Positions 42,999-50,870 of a stretch of 64,000 bases of DNA are shown piece by piece. The stretch lies in NCBI RefSeq assembly GCF_017353255.1, contig NZ_JAFMYU010000001.1, forward strand, positions 310,001 through 374,000, given 5' to 3'. A program made the position numbers and the translations under genes. Below the pieces are notes generated by a model that had not been told where the DNA came from, made no database searches, and saw only the letters and a list, made by a program, of their open reading frames with translations. Position 1 is the first letter of the stretch; each line of letters starts with the position of its first letter. The DNA is from Fibrella aquatilis (GTDB lineage Bacteria > Bacteroidota > Bacteroidia > Cytophagales > Spirosomataceae).

Positions 42999-43982
42999 TT
43001 AGCTAAAACCCATCACGTCCCGCACACGGGCAATGGTGCGGCTGGCCACGGCGCGGGCTTTTTCTTCTCCTGCCTGTAGCTCACGCTCCAGTTCGGGGTT
43101 GCCATCGGCCATTAGTTCGGTAAAGCGGGCGCGTTCGGTGGCAAACCGACTGAGGATCAGTTCGTAGAAGTCCTTCTTGGCGCTTCCGAAACCGTAGCCA
43201 CCCGCTTCATACTTGGCCCGCATCTGCTCAATCTGTTCGTCAGAGGCCAGCAGCGAATAGAGTTGGAACGTGATATCGTTGTCCGGGTTTTTGGGGGCTT
43301 CAAGCGGCGTAGAGTCAGACAGGATTCGTTTCACCACCTTCCACAGGTCGTTTTCGGGCAGGAAGATGTCGATGTAGTTATTATACGACTTGCTCATCTT
43401 GGCTCCGTCTATGCCGGGAATAGTCATGATTTTCGCGTCGATGCGGGCTTCGGGCAGCACAAAAATATCCTTGCCATACTGCCGGTTGACCGTCCCGGCA
43501 ATGTCGCGGGCCATTTCCAGGTGTTGCCGCTGATCTTTACCCACGGGCACCAGGTCGGCGTCGTAGAGTAGGATATCGGCTGTTTGCAACACTGGGTACG
43601 TGAACAACCCCGCCGACGTAGCGCTTTCGCCCAACTTGTCGACCTTGTCTTTGTACGACGTCGCGTTTAGCAACATCGGCATGGGGGTAAAGCAGTTCAG
43701 GTACCAGGCCAGTTCGGTATGCTCCGGTACCCGCGACTGCCGCCAGAGGGTATTTTTGGTGGTATCGTAGCCAAACGCCAGCCAGGTGGCGGCAATGGCC
43801 CTGACGTACTCGCGGCGCGTAGGACCGTCTTTGAGTGTAGTAAGCGAATGCAGGTCGGCAATGAACAGAAATGACTCATTGCCAGCCACTTTCGATAAAT
43901 TAATAGCGGGCAAAATGGCCCCCAGAATATTGCCCAAATGCGGCCTGCCGCTGCTCTGAATGCCTGTTAAGATGCGTGACAT
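42999..43982 (-). CDS. trpS: Tryptophanyl-tRNA synthetase
   Basis: 327 residues, normal for TrpS. Class I signatures are PHLGN (HIGH-type) near residue 13 and KMSKS near 191; the Trp pocket is QTADILLYDADLVPVGKDQRQHLE. It charges tRNA-Trp. The start at 43982 (MSRILTGIQSSG) is canonical; an upstream in-frame ATG at 44063 would add residues encoded by hairpin repeat. It lies downstream of guaA on the minus strand. Confidence 0.97.
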   Translation of the reverse strand: MSRILTGIQSSGRPHLGNILGAILPAINLSKVAGNESFLFIADLHSLTTLKDGPTRREYVRAIAATWLAFGYDTTKNTLWRQSRVPEHTELAWYLNCFTPMPMLLNATSYKDKVDKLGESATSAGLFTYPVLQTADILLYDADLVPVGKDQRQHLEMARDIAGTVNRQYGKDIFVLPEARIDAKIMTIPGIDGAKMSKSYNNYIDIFLPENDLWKVVKRILSDSTPLEAPKNPDNDITFQLYSLLASDEQIEQMRAKYEAGGYGFGSAKKDFYELILSRFATERARFTELMADGNPELERELQAGEEKARAVASRTIARVRDVMGFS

Positions 43983-43990
43983 GGGAAAAT

Positions 43991-44089
43991 AATGTACAAT
44001 GTTGCAATGCACAATGAACAATGCATAATGGGCTGACGCATAAATATGCTCGCATCGGCTCATTGTTCATTATACATTGTGCATTAAAA
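43991..44089. repeat. Imperfect hairpin of CAATGTA/CAATGAA words
   Basis: Left arm 43991-44039 and right arm 44052-44089 are unequal in length and pair imperfectly. The head is GGCTGACGC / GCATCGGCT. It lies between guaA and trpS and reaches close to both genes. Confidence 0.85.
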
Positions 44090-44090
44090 A

Positions 44091-45623
44091 CTACTCCCAC
44101 TCAATTGTAGCGGGTGGTTTGGATGATATATCATAGACGACGCGATTGACGCCTTTGACTTTGTTGATGATCTCGTTGGAGATGTCGGCCAGGAACGTGT
44201 AGGGGAGGTGCGCCCAGTCGGCTGTCATGCCGTCAACGCTCGTAACAGCGCGGAGAGCCACTACGCGTTCGTAGGTACGCTCGTCGCCCATGACGCCAAC
44301 GCTCTGCACGGGCAGGAGCATGGCCCCGGCTTGCCAGACTTGGTCGTACAGCCCTTCGCGGCGGAGGCCGTCGATGAATAGTGCATCGACTTGTTGCAGA
44401 ATGGCCACTTTTTCGGCTGTGACGTCGCCCAGAATACGAATGGCTAGTCCCGGACCGGGGAACGGGTGGCGACCCAGAATGTGGTTGGGCAGGCCCAGCG
44501 TGCGGCCTACCAGGCGTACTTCGTCCTTGAAGAGCGTATTCAGCGGCTCAACCACCTTCAACTTCATGAAATCGGGCAGGCCACCCACATTGTGGTGCGA
44601 CTTGATCGTGGCCGATGGGCCTTTCACGGATACCGACTCGATCACATCGGGGTATATCGTGCCCTGACCCAGCCAGGCAACGTTCTCGATCAGGTGGGCC
44701 TCCTGATCGAAGACGTCGATGAACGTTTTACCGATGGCTTTACGCTTGGCTTCGGGGTCGCTCAGGCCCGCCAGCGCGTGGTAGAACTGGTCTTTGGCGT
44801 CAACACCTTTCACATTGAGACCCAGCGTCTTATAGCTATCGAGCACCCCCTCAAACTCATCCTTCCGCAAGAGACCATTGTCAACAAATACGCAGTAGAG
44901 ATTAGCCCCGATGGCCCGGTGAATGAGCATGGCCGCCACCGACGAGTCGACCCCGCCCGACAGGCCAAGCACTACCTTATCGGTACCGAGTTGCGCCTGT
45001 AGCCCCGCCACGGTGGTGTCGACAAAGGACTCGGCGGTCCAGTCCTGACTACAGCCGCAGATATCGACCACGAAGTTTTTCAGCAACTGTTTGCCCTGGG
45101 TGGAGTGGGTCACTTCGGGGTGAAATTGTATGCCATAGGTAGCTTCGCCCGTGGCCTGGAACGCCGCCACCCGTACCGTCTCGGTCGAGGCAATCACTTC
45201 AAAATCAGCGGGTAAGCTCGTTATCGTGTCGCCGTGCGACATCCACACCTGCGAGTTAAGATCCAGACCGTGCATGAGCCGATTGGCCAAGTCGATCTCA
45301 TTCAGCCGGGCGCGGCCATATTCACGAATAGACGAAGGCTTCACCTCGCCACCGCCTTTTTGGGCCATCAACTGTGCCCCGTAGCACACACCCAACACGG
45401 GCATGTGGTGCCGAAACGCGGTCAGGTCTACACTGGGCGCGTCGGCATCACGAACAGAGCAGGGACTGCCAGAGAGGATGACGCCTTTGGTGTTGGCGGC
45501 AATGGGAGGGATGTTGTTGTACGGGTGAATTTCACAGTACACATTCAGTTCACGAACCCGGCGGGCAATCAATTGGGTGAACTGAGAACCGAAGTCCAGA
45601 ATCAGAATTTGCTCGGTAATCAT
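44091..45623 (-). CDS. guaA: GMP synthase (glutamine-hydrolysing)
   Basis: 510 residues. The N-terminal class I glutamine amidotransferase has Cys in [11 protein letters not shown] and His/Glu in [11 protein letters not shown]. The ATP-pyrophosphatase part has the P-loop [11 protein letters not shown]. The dimerisation domain ends in the canonical [13 protein letters not shown]. It converts XMP to GMP using glutamine and ATP. ATG 45623 gives the family start [14 protein letters not shown]. On the minus strand TAATTTTG (45642-45649) fits a -7 box 19 bases upstream. Confidence 0.98.
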   Translation of the reverse strand: MITEQILILDFGSQFTQLIARRVRELNVYCEIHPYNNIPPIAANTKGVILSGSPCSVRDADAPSVDLTAFRHHMPVLGVCYGAQLMAQKGGGEVKPSSIREYGRARLNEIDLANRLMHGLDLNSQVWMSHGDTITSLPADFEVIASTETVRVAAFQATGEATYGIQFHPEVTHSTQGKQLLKNFVVDICGCSQDWTAESFVDTTVAGLQAQLGTDKVVLGLSGGVDSSVAAMLIHRAIGANLYCVFVDNGLLRKDEFEGVLDSYKTLGLNVKGVDAKDQFYHALAGLSDPEAKRKAIGKTFIDVFDQEAHLIENVAWLGQGTIYPDVIESVSVKGPSATIKSHHNVGGLPDFMKLKVVEPLNTLFKDEVRLVGRTLGLPNHILGRHPFPGPGLAIRILGDVTAEKVAILQQVDALFIDGLRREGLYDQVWQAGAMLLPVQSVGVMGDERTYERVVALRAVTSVDGMTADWAHLPYTFLADISNEIINKVKGVNRVVYDISSKPPATIEWE

Positions 45624-45641
45624 GCGTGGGTTTCTAAAGCC

Positions 45642-45649
45642 CAAAATTA
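45642..45649 (-). promoter_or_regulatory. Candidate -7 box of guaA
   Basis: TAATTTTG on the minus strand matches TAnnTTTG. No clear TTG was found at the matching -33 position. Confidence 0.35.
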
Positions 45650-45802
45650 CATGAATTTGGGCTTTGGCCTCATTGGGGCCTAATTATTGGACTAGATACA
45701 ACCATAGGGCAACCAAACGATTCCACACTTTATCAGAAAAGTTACACCAAACTGCCTGATAATCAGCCTTTCACTAAAGTATCAGTTACACACTCAAAAA
45801 GT

Positions 45803-46231
45803 ATGAAAACCATGACATCTGAATCATTTATCGAATCCCTGTCTATGCCCTTCCACAAAACTGTGGAAAAAAATTCCCTCCCCAACAATCAGAAACTGCT
45901 GATTCCGTTCTTCGATCGGAAACGCACGGTATCGGTTGACGAAATTGTTCGGCTGGAAGGGTCGGGTAACTATACCAATTTTTACCTGAAAGACGGGACC
46001 AAAATGCTGGTGTCACGGACTCTGAAAGAATACGAAACCCTCCTCGACGGTCAGGCTTTTGTACGCGTTCATAAATCGTGTATCGTGAACCTCAGCTTTG
46101 TACGTAAGTTCTTCGTTAAGAAAGAAGGCGAACTCGAACTGGCCGACGGTCAGCAAGTGAAGATTTCTCGTCGTCGGGCGCAGGTATTCATCGACAGGAT
46201 TCGGGATCATAGCCCATCGCTGGTCAACTAA
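45803..46231 (+). CDS. LytTR DNA-binding regulator without receiver (first)
   Basis: 142 residues. After 35 variable residues, the LytTR domain covers 40-138: VDEIVRLEGSGNYTNFYLKDG, MLVSRTLKEYETLL, FVRVHKSCIVNLSFVRKF, ELADGQQVKISRRRAQVF. This is a ten-stranded DNA-binding fold usually attached to a receiver, which is absent, so the protein may bind DNA constitutively or take its signal elsewhere. A paralogue follows 310 bases later. An ATG at 45812 is an alternative start. Confidence 0.85.
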   Translation: MKTMTSESFIESLSMPFHKTVEKNSLPNNQKLLIPFFDRKRTVSVDEIVRLEGSGNYTNFYLKDGTKMLVSRTLKEYETLLDGQAFVRVHKSCIVNLSFVRKFFVKKEGELELADGQQVKISRRRAQVFIDRIRDHSPSLVN

Positions 46232-46269
46232 TCGACCTATTCGCTTGCCTATTACGTAGTTAACTAACG

Positions 46270-46309
46270 AGCCGGACCGGGGTGCTTTCCACACCACAGT
46301 CCGGCTTTT
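46270..46309 (+). terminator. Terminator of the first LytTR gene
   Basis: AGCCGGAC (46270-46277) pairs with GTCCGGCT (46299-46306) and runs into TTTT, 39 bases after the stop. Confidence 0.75.
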
Positions 46310-46489
46310 GCGTGATTTACACTCAGTGAATAACTTATTTAAAGGGCGTATTTCTACGTAATCGGTAAGGGACATACACGCAAAGGTAAGTCCATTGAAA
46401 ATGCGTAATGATCTGTTTATCAGTTTATTGAATTGAGTTTTGAGTTTGAGTGAATAGTTTCGTGCCTTTAGCTAACGGTCGGCTTGCTG

Positions 46490-46497
46490 TAGTTTTG
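46490..46497 (+). promoter_or_regulatory. Candidate -7 box of the second LytTR gene
   Basis: TAGTTTTG matches TAnnTTTG and lies 48 bases before ATG 46546, which supports that start over the in-frame GTG at 46450. The -33 element is weak. Confidence 0.45.
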
Positions 46498-46545
46498 GTC
46501 ATCCCAATCAGGAAATCATCTGATAAACCAAAAACAGCTCGTACC

Positions 46546-46959
46546 ATGGAATCAAATCACTTCGCACCGCCCGTTGGCATAGCCATGCCTATGTACCCAG
46601 CCACGTATCAACGCAATGCCCACCGGCTGGCCCTTCCGTACCTGAACCGTACCGTGATGGTGTCTGTCGATGACATCGTATACCTGGAAGGAGAGGGTAA
46701 CTATACGTTTATCCACACCCGCGACCGGCGCAAGTATTTGGTCTCAAAGACGCTGAAAGAGTTTGAGAAAACGCTCGACAACGGCATCTTCATTCGCATA
46801 CACAAGTCGAACATCATCAACCTAGCCTATGTACAGCATGGTGTGTTTGCCCGTGACCGCGTGATCCGCCTCGCCGACAACCGTGAACTAACCATCTCGC
46901 GCCGCCGAATGCATGAAATCACCAAATTGATGGTCAACTACCAGGACGAGTTGAACTAG
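46546..46959 (+). CDS. LytTR DNA-binding regulator without receiver (second)
   Basis: 137 residues, a paralogue of the gene at 45803. The LytTR domain has the same landmarks: VDDIVYLEGEGNYTFIHTRD, YLVSKTLKEFEKTL, FIRIHKSNIINLAYVQHG, LADNRELTISRRRMHEI. No receiver is present. Its own terminator upstream and -7 box imply separate transcription from the first copy. Targets unknown. Confidence 0.87.
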   Translation: MESNHFAPPVGIAMPMYPATYQRNAHRLALPYLNRTVMVSVDDIVYLEGEGNYTFIHTRDRRKYLVSKTLKEFEKTLDNGIFIRIHKSNIINLAYVQHGVFARDRVIRLADNRELTISRRRMHEITKLMVNYQDELN

Positions 46960-46973
46960 CATTCTGGGCGGTA

Positions 46974-47021
46974 GTCGCAAAAAAAGGGTCTGTTGCTAGC
47001 AACAGACCCTTTTTTTGCGAC
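46974..47021. terminator. 48-bp perfect palindrome, bidirectional terminator
   Basis: GTCGC, seven A, GGGTCTGTTGC and the exact inverse without any unpaired loop base. T tracts follow the stem in both directions between two converging genes. Confidence 0.9.
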
Positions 47022-47076
47022 GGGTGTGTCGTCAGGTTGGGGATGGTGCGGCATTCCGACCTGACGACACACCCGT
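47020..47076. repeat. Second hairpin abutting the bidirectional terminator
   Basis: ACGGGTGTGTCGTCAGGT (47020-47037) and its exact inverse (47059-47076) form 18-bp arms around a 21-nt loop. It shares two bases with the palindrome at 46974-47021 and ends four bases before the porin-like gene stop. Confidence 0.9.
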
Positions 47077-47079
47077 AAA

Positions 47080-47775
47080 TCAAAAGATTTTATACGCCAG
47101 CGTGATTTGCCACGATTTAGCGCGTTGGCCGAAGCTGCCGGACGTGCTGTTGATTTGGGCAATGTCGGAGAGGTTACCCTGGTAGCGCACATCGAGGCCG
47201 AGGCTGCCCAGGTCGAGGCCACCGCCTACCTGATAGCCGTAATAGGCCTTCTGCCAGGCGTCGTTGAGGGTGCCGCCCGTATACTGTTTCAGGGCATCGC
47301 TCAACCCGGCGTTGTTGTCCACGCGGAATGAGGCTACCGGACCGGCCATAACGCGCAGGGGACCACCTTTCAGGCCCAGCAACACGGGCACGTCGAAACT
47401 AGTGGTCTGGATCGTCACGGTTTCGGGCTTGCCGTTGCGCACCACGTCGAATTGCCCCGACAGGTTGGTGTAGAGCAGTTCGGGCTGGATGAACAGGTTC
47501 TTGCCAAAGCGCGTGTAAATGCCAAATGAGGTACCGGTCTTACTGTTGATGCTTTCGCTCAGGTTGTCGCGGAAGGTTTGCCCATTCACGTCAACGCTGG
47601 GTGAGCCATTAGGGTTAGTGCCCGTGCTGACGAAGTTGCCAAACGAGAGTCGGGATAAGTTGATGCCTCCTTTAATACCAATCTGAAAACCGCCCTGCGC
47701 AAAGGTGAGCGTGGGCAGGAGCGTGATGGCGAGGCCAAACAGGAGTTTGTTCATGCAAGCGGTTGTGCGTTTCAT
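47080..47775 (-). CDS. Porin-family outer-membrane beta-barrel protein
   Basis: 231 residues with a signal peptide (MNKLLFGLAITLLPTLTFAQ after seven extra residues). The mature part is typical of the small PorT/outer-membrane barrel family 2: FQIGIKGGINLSRLSF, FGIYTRFGKNLFIQPELLYT, FDVPVLLGLKGGPLRVMAGPV, LDVRYQGNLSDI and a terminal aromatic (LAYKIF). Probably an eight-stranded barrel. A later ATG at 47754 is an equally good start. Specific role unknown. Confidence 0.85.
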   Translation of the reverse strand: MKRTTACMNKLLFGLAITLLPTLTFAQGGFQIGIKGGINLSRLSFGNFVSTGTNPNGSPSVDVNGQTFRDNLSESINSKTGTSFGIYTRFGKNLFIQPELLYTNLSGQFDVVRNGKPETVTIQTTSFDVPVLLGLKGGPLRVMAGPVASFRVDNNAGLSDALKQYTGGTLNDAWQKAYYGYQVGGGLDLGSLGLDVRYQGNLSDIAQINSTSGSFGQRAKSWQITLAYKIF

Positions 47776-47851
47776 ATGCTACATGGGTTTAACGGGAAAA
47801 TCGTGCCACAGACGTCAAAAACTAACTTTTTCTGAGTAAACGGCGTTGTTT

Positions 47852-48002
47852 CAGTAAACAACCAACAGTCAGCAACCAACAGTTTTTGCTCCTGTCAACG
47901 TGTTTACAACCCTTGGACTACCGTTAACGTTGACCGTTTAACGGCCTTCTAAAAAGTTGTTGCCCCTACCACTGTTCGTTGTTGGCTGATCACTGTTAAC
48001 TG
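47852..48002. repeat. Imperfect hairpin of CAACCAA/CAGTCAG words
   Basis: Left arm 47852-47883 and right arm 47971-48002 are inverted copies with about 75-80 % agreement. The long loop contains CCGTTAA...TTAACGG. It lies just before radA, in a divergent gene interval, unlike most copies. Confidence 0.75.
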
Positions 48003-48012
48003 TCCTCCCTCC

Positions 48013-49389
48013 GTGGCTAAAATCAAAACTGCTTATTTCTGTCAAAATTGTGGTCATCAGTCGCCGAAGTGGCTGGGGCGGTGCCCGTCGTGTGGTGAGT
48101 GGAACACCATTGTGGAGGAGGTTGTCCAGAAAGACGAACCCGAAAAAGGCGGCTGGCGGGCTACGTCTGGCCCGCTGAAAGTGTCGGCCAAGCCCAAGCC
48201 GATCCACGCTATCAACTACGAAGAGCAACCCCGGATGCTCACCGCCGACGCCGAACTAAACCGCGTACTGGGCGGGGGCATCGTGCCGGGGTCGTTGGTG
48301 CTCATCGGCGGCGAACCGGGCATCGGTAAATCGACCCTGCTGCTTCAGATTGCGCTGAGCCTCAGTAGTTTACGAGTACTATATATATCAGGCGAAGAAA
48401 GCGAGCAGCAAATAAAAATGCGGGCCGAGCGCCTCGATGCCCCTACGTCCGACTGTCACATCATGACCGAAACGTCCACGCAGAACATCTTCCGCGTGGT
48501 GGAGCATTTCGAGCCGGAAGTCCTCATCGTCGATTCCATTCAGACCATGCAGTCGTCGCTGGTTGAGGCGGGGGCGGGGAGCGTATCGCAGGTGCGGGAG
48601 TGTGCCGCCGAGTTTATGAAGTACGCCAAAGAGTCGGGCGTACCGGTGTTTATGATTGGCCACATCACCAAAGAAGGCTCGCTGGCTGGTCCCAAAGTGC
48701 TGGAACACATGGTCGATACGGTGCTCACCTTCGAGGGCGACCGGCACACCACCTACCGGATTCTACGCACGTCGAAAAACCGCTTCGGCAGCACCGCCGA
48801 ACTGGGTATCTACGAGATGCTGAGCACGGGACTGCGGCAGGTGAGCAACCCGTCGGAGATTTTGATCTCACAGCGGGAAGAGAGCCTGAGCGGCGTGGCC
48901 ATCGGCTCGATGCTGGAAGGAAACCGACCCTTAATGATTGAAATTCAGGCGCTTGTAGGTGTGTCTACCTACGGAACGCCCCAACGCAGCAGCACCGGCT
49001 ACGACAGCAAACGCCTGCAAATGCTGCTGGCCGTATTGGAAAAGCGGGGCGGGTTCCGGCTCGGTCAGCAGGATGTGTTTCTGAACGTGGCGGGTGGCCT
49101 GCGCGTAGAAGACCCCGCTATCGACATGGCTGTTTGCGCGGCCATCGTGTCGAGCTACGAAGACATTGCCATCCCCACCAACGTGGCCTTTGCTGCCGAG
49201 ATTGGCCTGGGTGGCGAGGTACGGGCCGTGAACCGCATCGAACTCCGCATTGCCGAAGCCCAGAAGCTGGGTTTTAAGCAGATCTACGTCTCGAAATACA
49301 ACCTCAAGGGCCTCGACATCGACTCCTACAACATCAACATCCGCCCCGTCGCCAAGCTAGACGAAGTATTTCAGGGGGTGTTGATGTAA
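48013..49389 (+). CDS. radA: DNA repair protein RadA (Sms)
   Basis: 458 residues with a GTG start. Residues 8-30 form the zinc finger CQNCGHQSPKWLGRCPSCGEW. The RecA-like core has Walker A GEPGIGKST near 95 and Walker B VLIVDSIQTMQ. The RadA-specific KNRFGS motif is near 255, and a Lon-like C-terminal domain carries GGLRVEDPAIDMAV. RadA is a hexameric helicase promoting branch migration in recombination. The GTG at 48013 gives MAKIKTAYFCQNCG, the normal family start. Confidence 0.97.
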   Translation: MAKIKTAYFCQNCGHQSPKWLGRCPSCGEWNTIVEEVVQKDEPEKGGWRATSGPLKVSAKPKPIHAINYEEQPRMLTADAELNRVLGGGIVPGSLVLIGGEPGIGKSTLLLQIALSLSSLRVLYISGEESEQQIKMRAERLDAPTSDCHIMTETSTQNIFRVVEHFEPEVLIVDSIQTMQSSLVEAGAGSVSQVRECAAEFMKYAKESGVPVFMIGHITKEGSLAGPKVLEHMVDTVLTFEGDRHTTYRILRTSKNRFGSTAELGIYEMLSTGLRQVSNPSEILISQREESLSGVAIGSMLEGNRPLMIEIQALVGVSTYGTPQRSSTGYDSKRLQMLLAVLEKRGGFRLGQQDVFLNVAGGLRVEDPAIDMAVCAAIVSSYEDIAIPTNVAFAAEIGLGGEVRAVNRIELRIAEAQKLGFKQIYVSKYNLKGLDIDSYNINIRPVAKLDEVFQGVLM

Positions 49390-49465
49390 GACAGAGGTAG
49401 CCATTAAGCAGAGAAAGCGCACGAATGACCCCAGCGGGGTCATATGTGTTGGCAGTGCTAAGAAA

Positions 49466-49963
49466 TCAATTTTCTTTCGTTTGCGCTTTTTCGAATATTA
49501 AAATATCCCTGTAACATAAATAAAGGGCGATAAATCCAAACACGCCAAACGAACAATCGATCAGTTGCCAATAAAACGGAATCCCTCTGATTGGTCCGGC
49601 AATAAACGCCAGCGGAAATATCATGATGCAGGCAATCATACCGAATTGAATAACCCAGATATTTCTGACGGGATCGCGCAATGGGCCAATGAAAACAACC
49701 GCGATAACAAGGTGTGCAAAAGCCAGCCAATCGGTGCCGTAACTGAGATACGGATAATGTTGATTGGGCGTTCCAACGGCAGCATAGACACTGCTAAGCC
49801 AGTTTTGCAAAAAATGGGGAAATGATGCCAAATGCTCGTTGGCAATAGCTAATTCAGTTTCAATAGGAAAGGCCGTTACACCACTCACTATCAGCGCGAT
49901 AATGAAAAAAAGCAGCTGGTTTCTGATCCTTTTCCTTGATTGAAGTACTTCCTCTTTTGACAT
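49466..49963 (-). CDS. Hypothetical four-helix membrane protein
   Basis: 165 residues. Hydrophobic helices lie at about 16-32, 81-93, 102-124 and 133-150, and a loop with PNQHYPYLSYGTDWLAFAH lies between the first two. I recognise it as a type common in Bacteroidota but without a named function. It converges on radA. Confidence 0.65.
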   Translation of the reverse strand: MSKEEVLQSRKRIRNQLLFFIIALIVSGVTAFPIETELAIANEHLASFPHFLQNWLSSVYAAVGTPNQHYPYLSYGTDWLAFAHLVIAVVFIGPLRDPVRNIWVIQFGMIACIMIFPLAFIAGPIRGIPFYWQLIDCSFGVFGFIALYLCYRDILIFEKAQTKEN

Positions 49964-50123
49964 AGCTAGTTAAAAATAAAAAATAACTTTATTTGAACAG
50001 ATGTGAAATATCATACCGTTTACTTAATAAATATTGAACTGCTGAAAAACTATCTATCTTACAAGAAAAATGGAAGATAAACATCAAAAATGAAAATTTG
50101 GCTTTTAGCTTATGTTTTGACAA

Positions 50124-50795
50124 CTACTTTCGTTGTTCGTTAGGTTTTCTACTATCAATATTATCAAGCCACTGTTCTGCAAGGGTCTCAACGTAGTCGT
50201 TGAAAGTGATGATGTTATCGTAAGTGTATATCGTGTACTTCGGCTGATCTGCTTTCAAAGTTATATCTAGTGGTGAATAGCCATCATGTGCATATAAAAA
50301 AACCTCTTTTGTTTCTTTGTGATAAAACGTATTGTTGCCGTTTGATTCTTGTGAAAATGTCAACAAATCCGCAAGCGACAGTGGTAGAAGACTTTCCAAT
50401 TCACAGGCTTCTAAATAATTGTCTGCCCACTCGAAACTATTTGTAGAGTTCTGTATCCCGAACAAAAAATTATTGGCGTATAGCAAAGTCTCGTTAAAGT
50501 CATCACCACCCCAGTAGTTTATTATTCCACCCATTGTCTTAGTCAATAGGATGTGCTCTGGAATTAAATTTAGATGCTGAGGAAATACATGTTCAAGCTG
50601 ACATAACCAACCACACGTTTTGTTATTTATGAGTCGCCAAATATATTGTCTGTACCTTTTGTTACTATTTATAGTAAAATCAAGCACATGAGCCGTTTTT
50701 AAAAGCGAAAAAAGTTTTGGAAACGTCGTTATAAAATCATCAGAGTACGTCAGTTTTCCATTTCCAATTCTGTCAAAAGTTATATTTGTTTCCAT
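50124..50795 (-). CDS. Hypothetical protein, possibly SMI1/KNR4 (SUKH)-like
   Basis: 223 residues, acidic and AT-rich compared with neighbours. A pattern of weak similarity to SUKH immunity proteins is seen: LLPLSLADLLTFSQESNGNNTFYH and a C-terminal FNDYVETLAEQWLDNI. Aromatic-rich IINYWGGDDF and LYAHDGYSPLDITL lie in the middle. SUKH proteins often neutralise contact-dependent or polymorphic toxins, but no toxin gene is adjacent, so this remains tentative. Confidence 0.4.
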   Translation of the reverse strand: METNITFDRIGNGKLTYSDDFITTFPKLFSLLKTAHVLDFTINSNKRYRQYIWRLINNKTCGWLCQLEHVFPQHLNLIPEHILLTKTMGGIINYWGGDDFNETLLYANNFLFGIQNSTNSFEWADNYLEACELESLLPLSLADLLTFSQESNGNNTFYHKETKEVFLYAHDGYSPLDITLKADQPKYTIYTYDNIITFNDYVETLAEQWLDNIDSRKPNEQRK

Positions 50796-50870
50796 TTTCT
50801 AACAAAGTGTAATTAAAAGGCAATACGTAACAACACACTGGGCACTGATTAATTTATACAAAAACTCTAC

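Noticed and set aside
42999-44063. A 27-residue N-terminal extension of TrpS
   Set aside because: The extra residues are read from CAATGTA repeat words; the canonical start MSRILTG lies at 43982.
46013-46375. A 120-codon minus-strand frame across the first LytTR gene
   Set aside because: It is antisense to a complete LytTR domain; the nearby CAAAGGTA is therefore not taken as a promoter.
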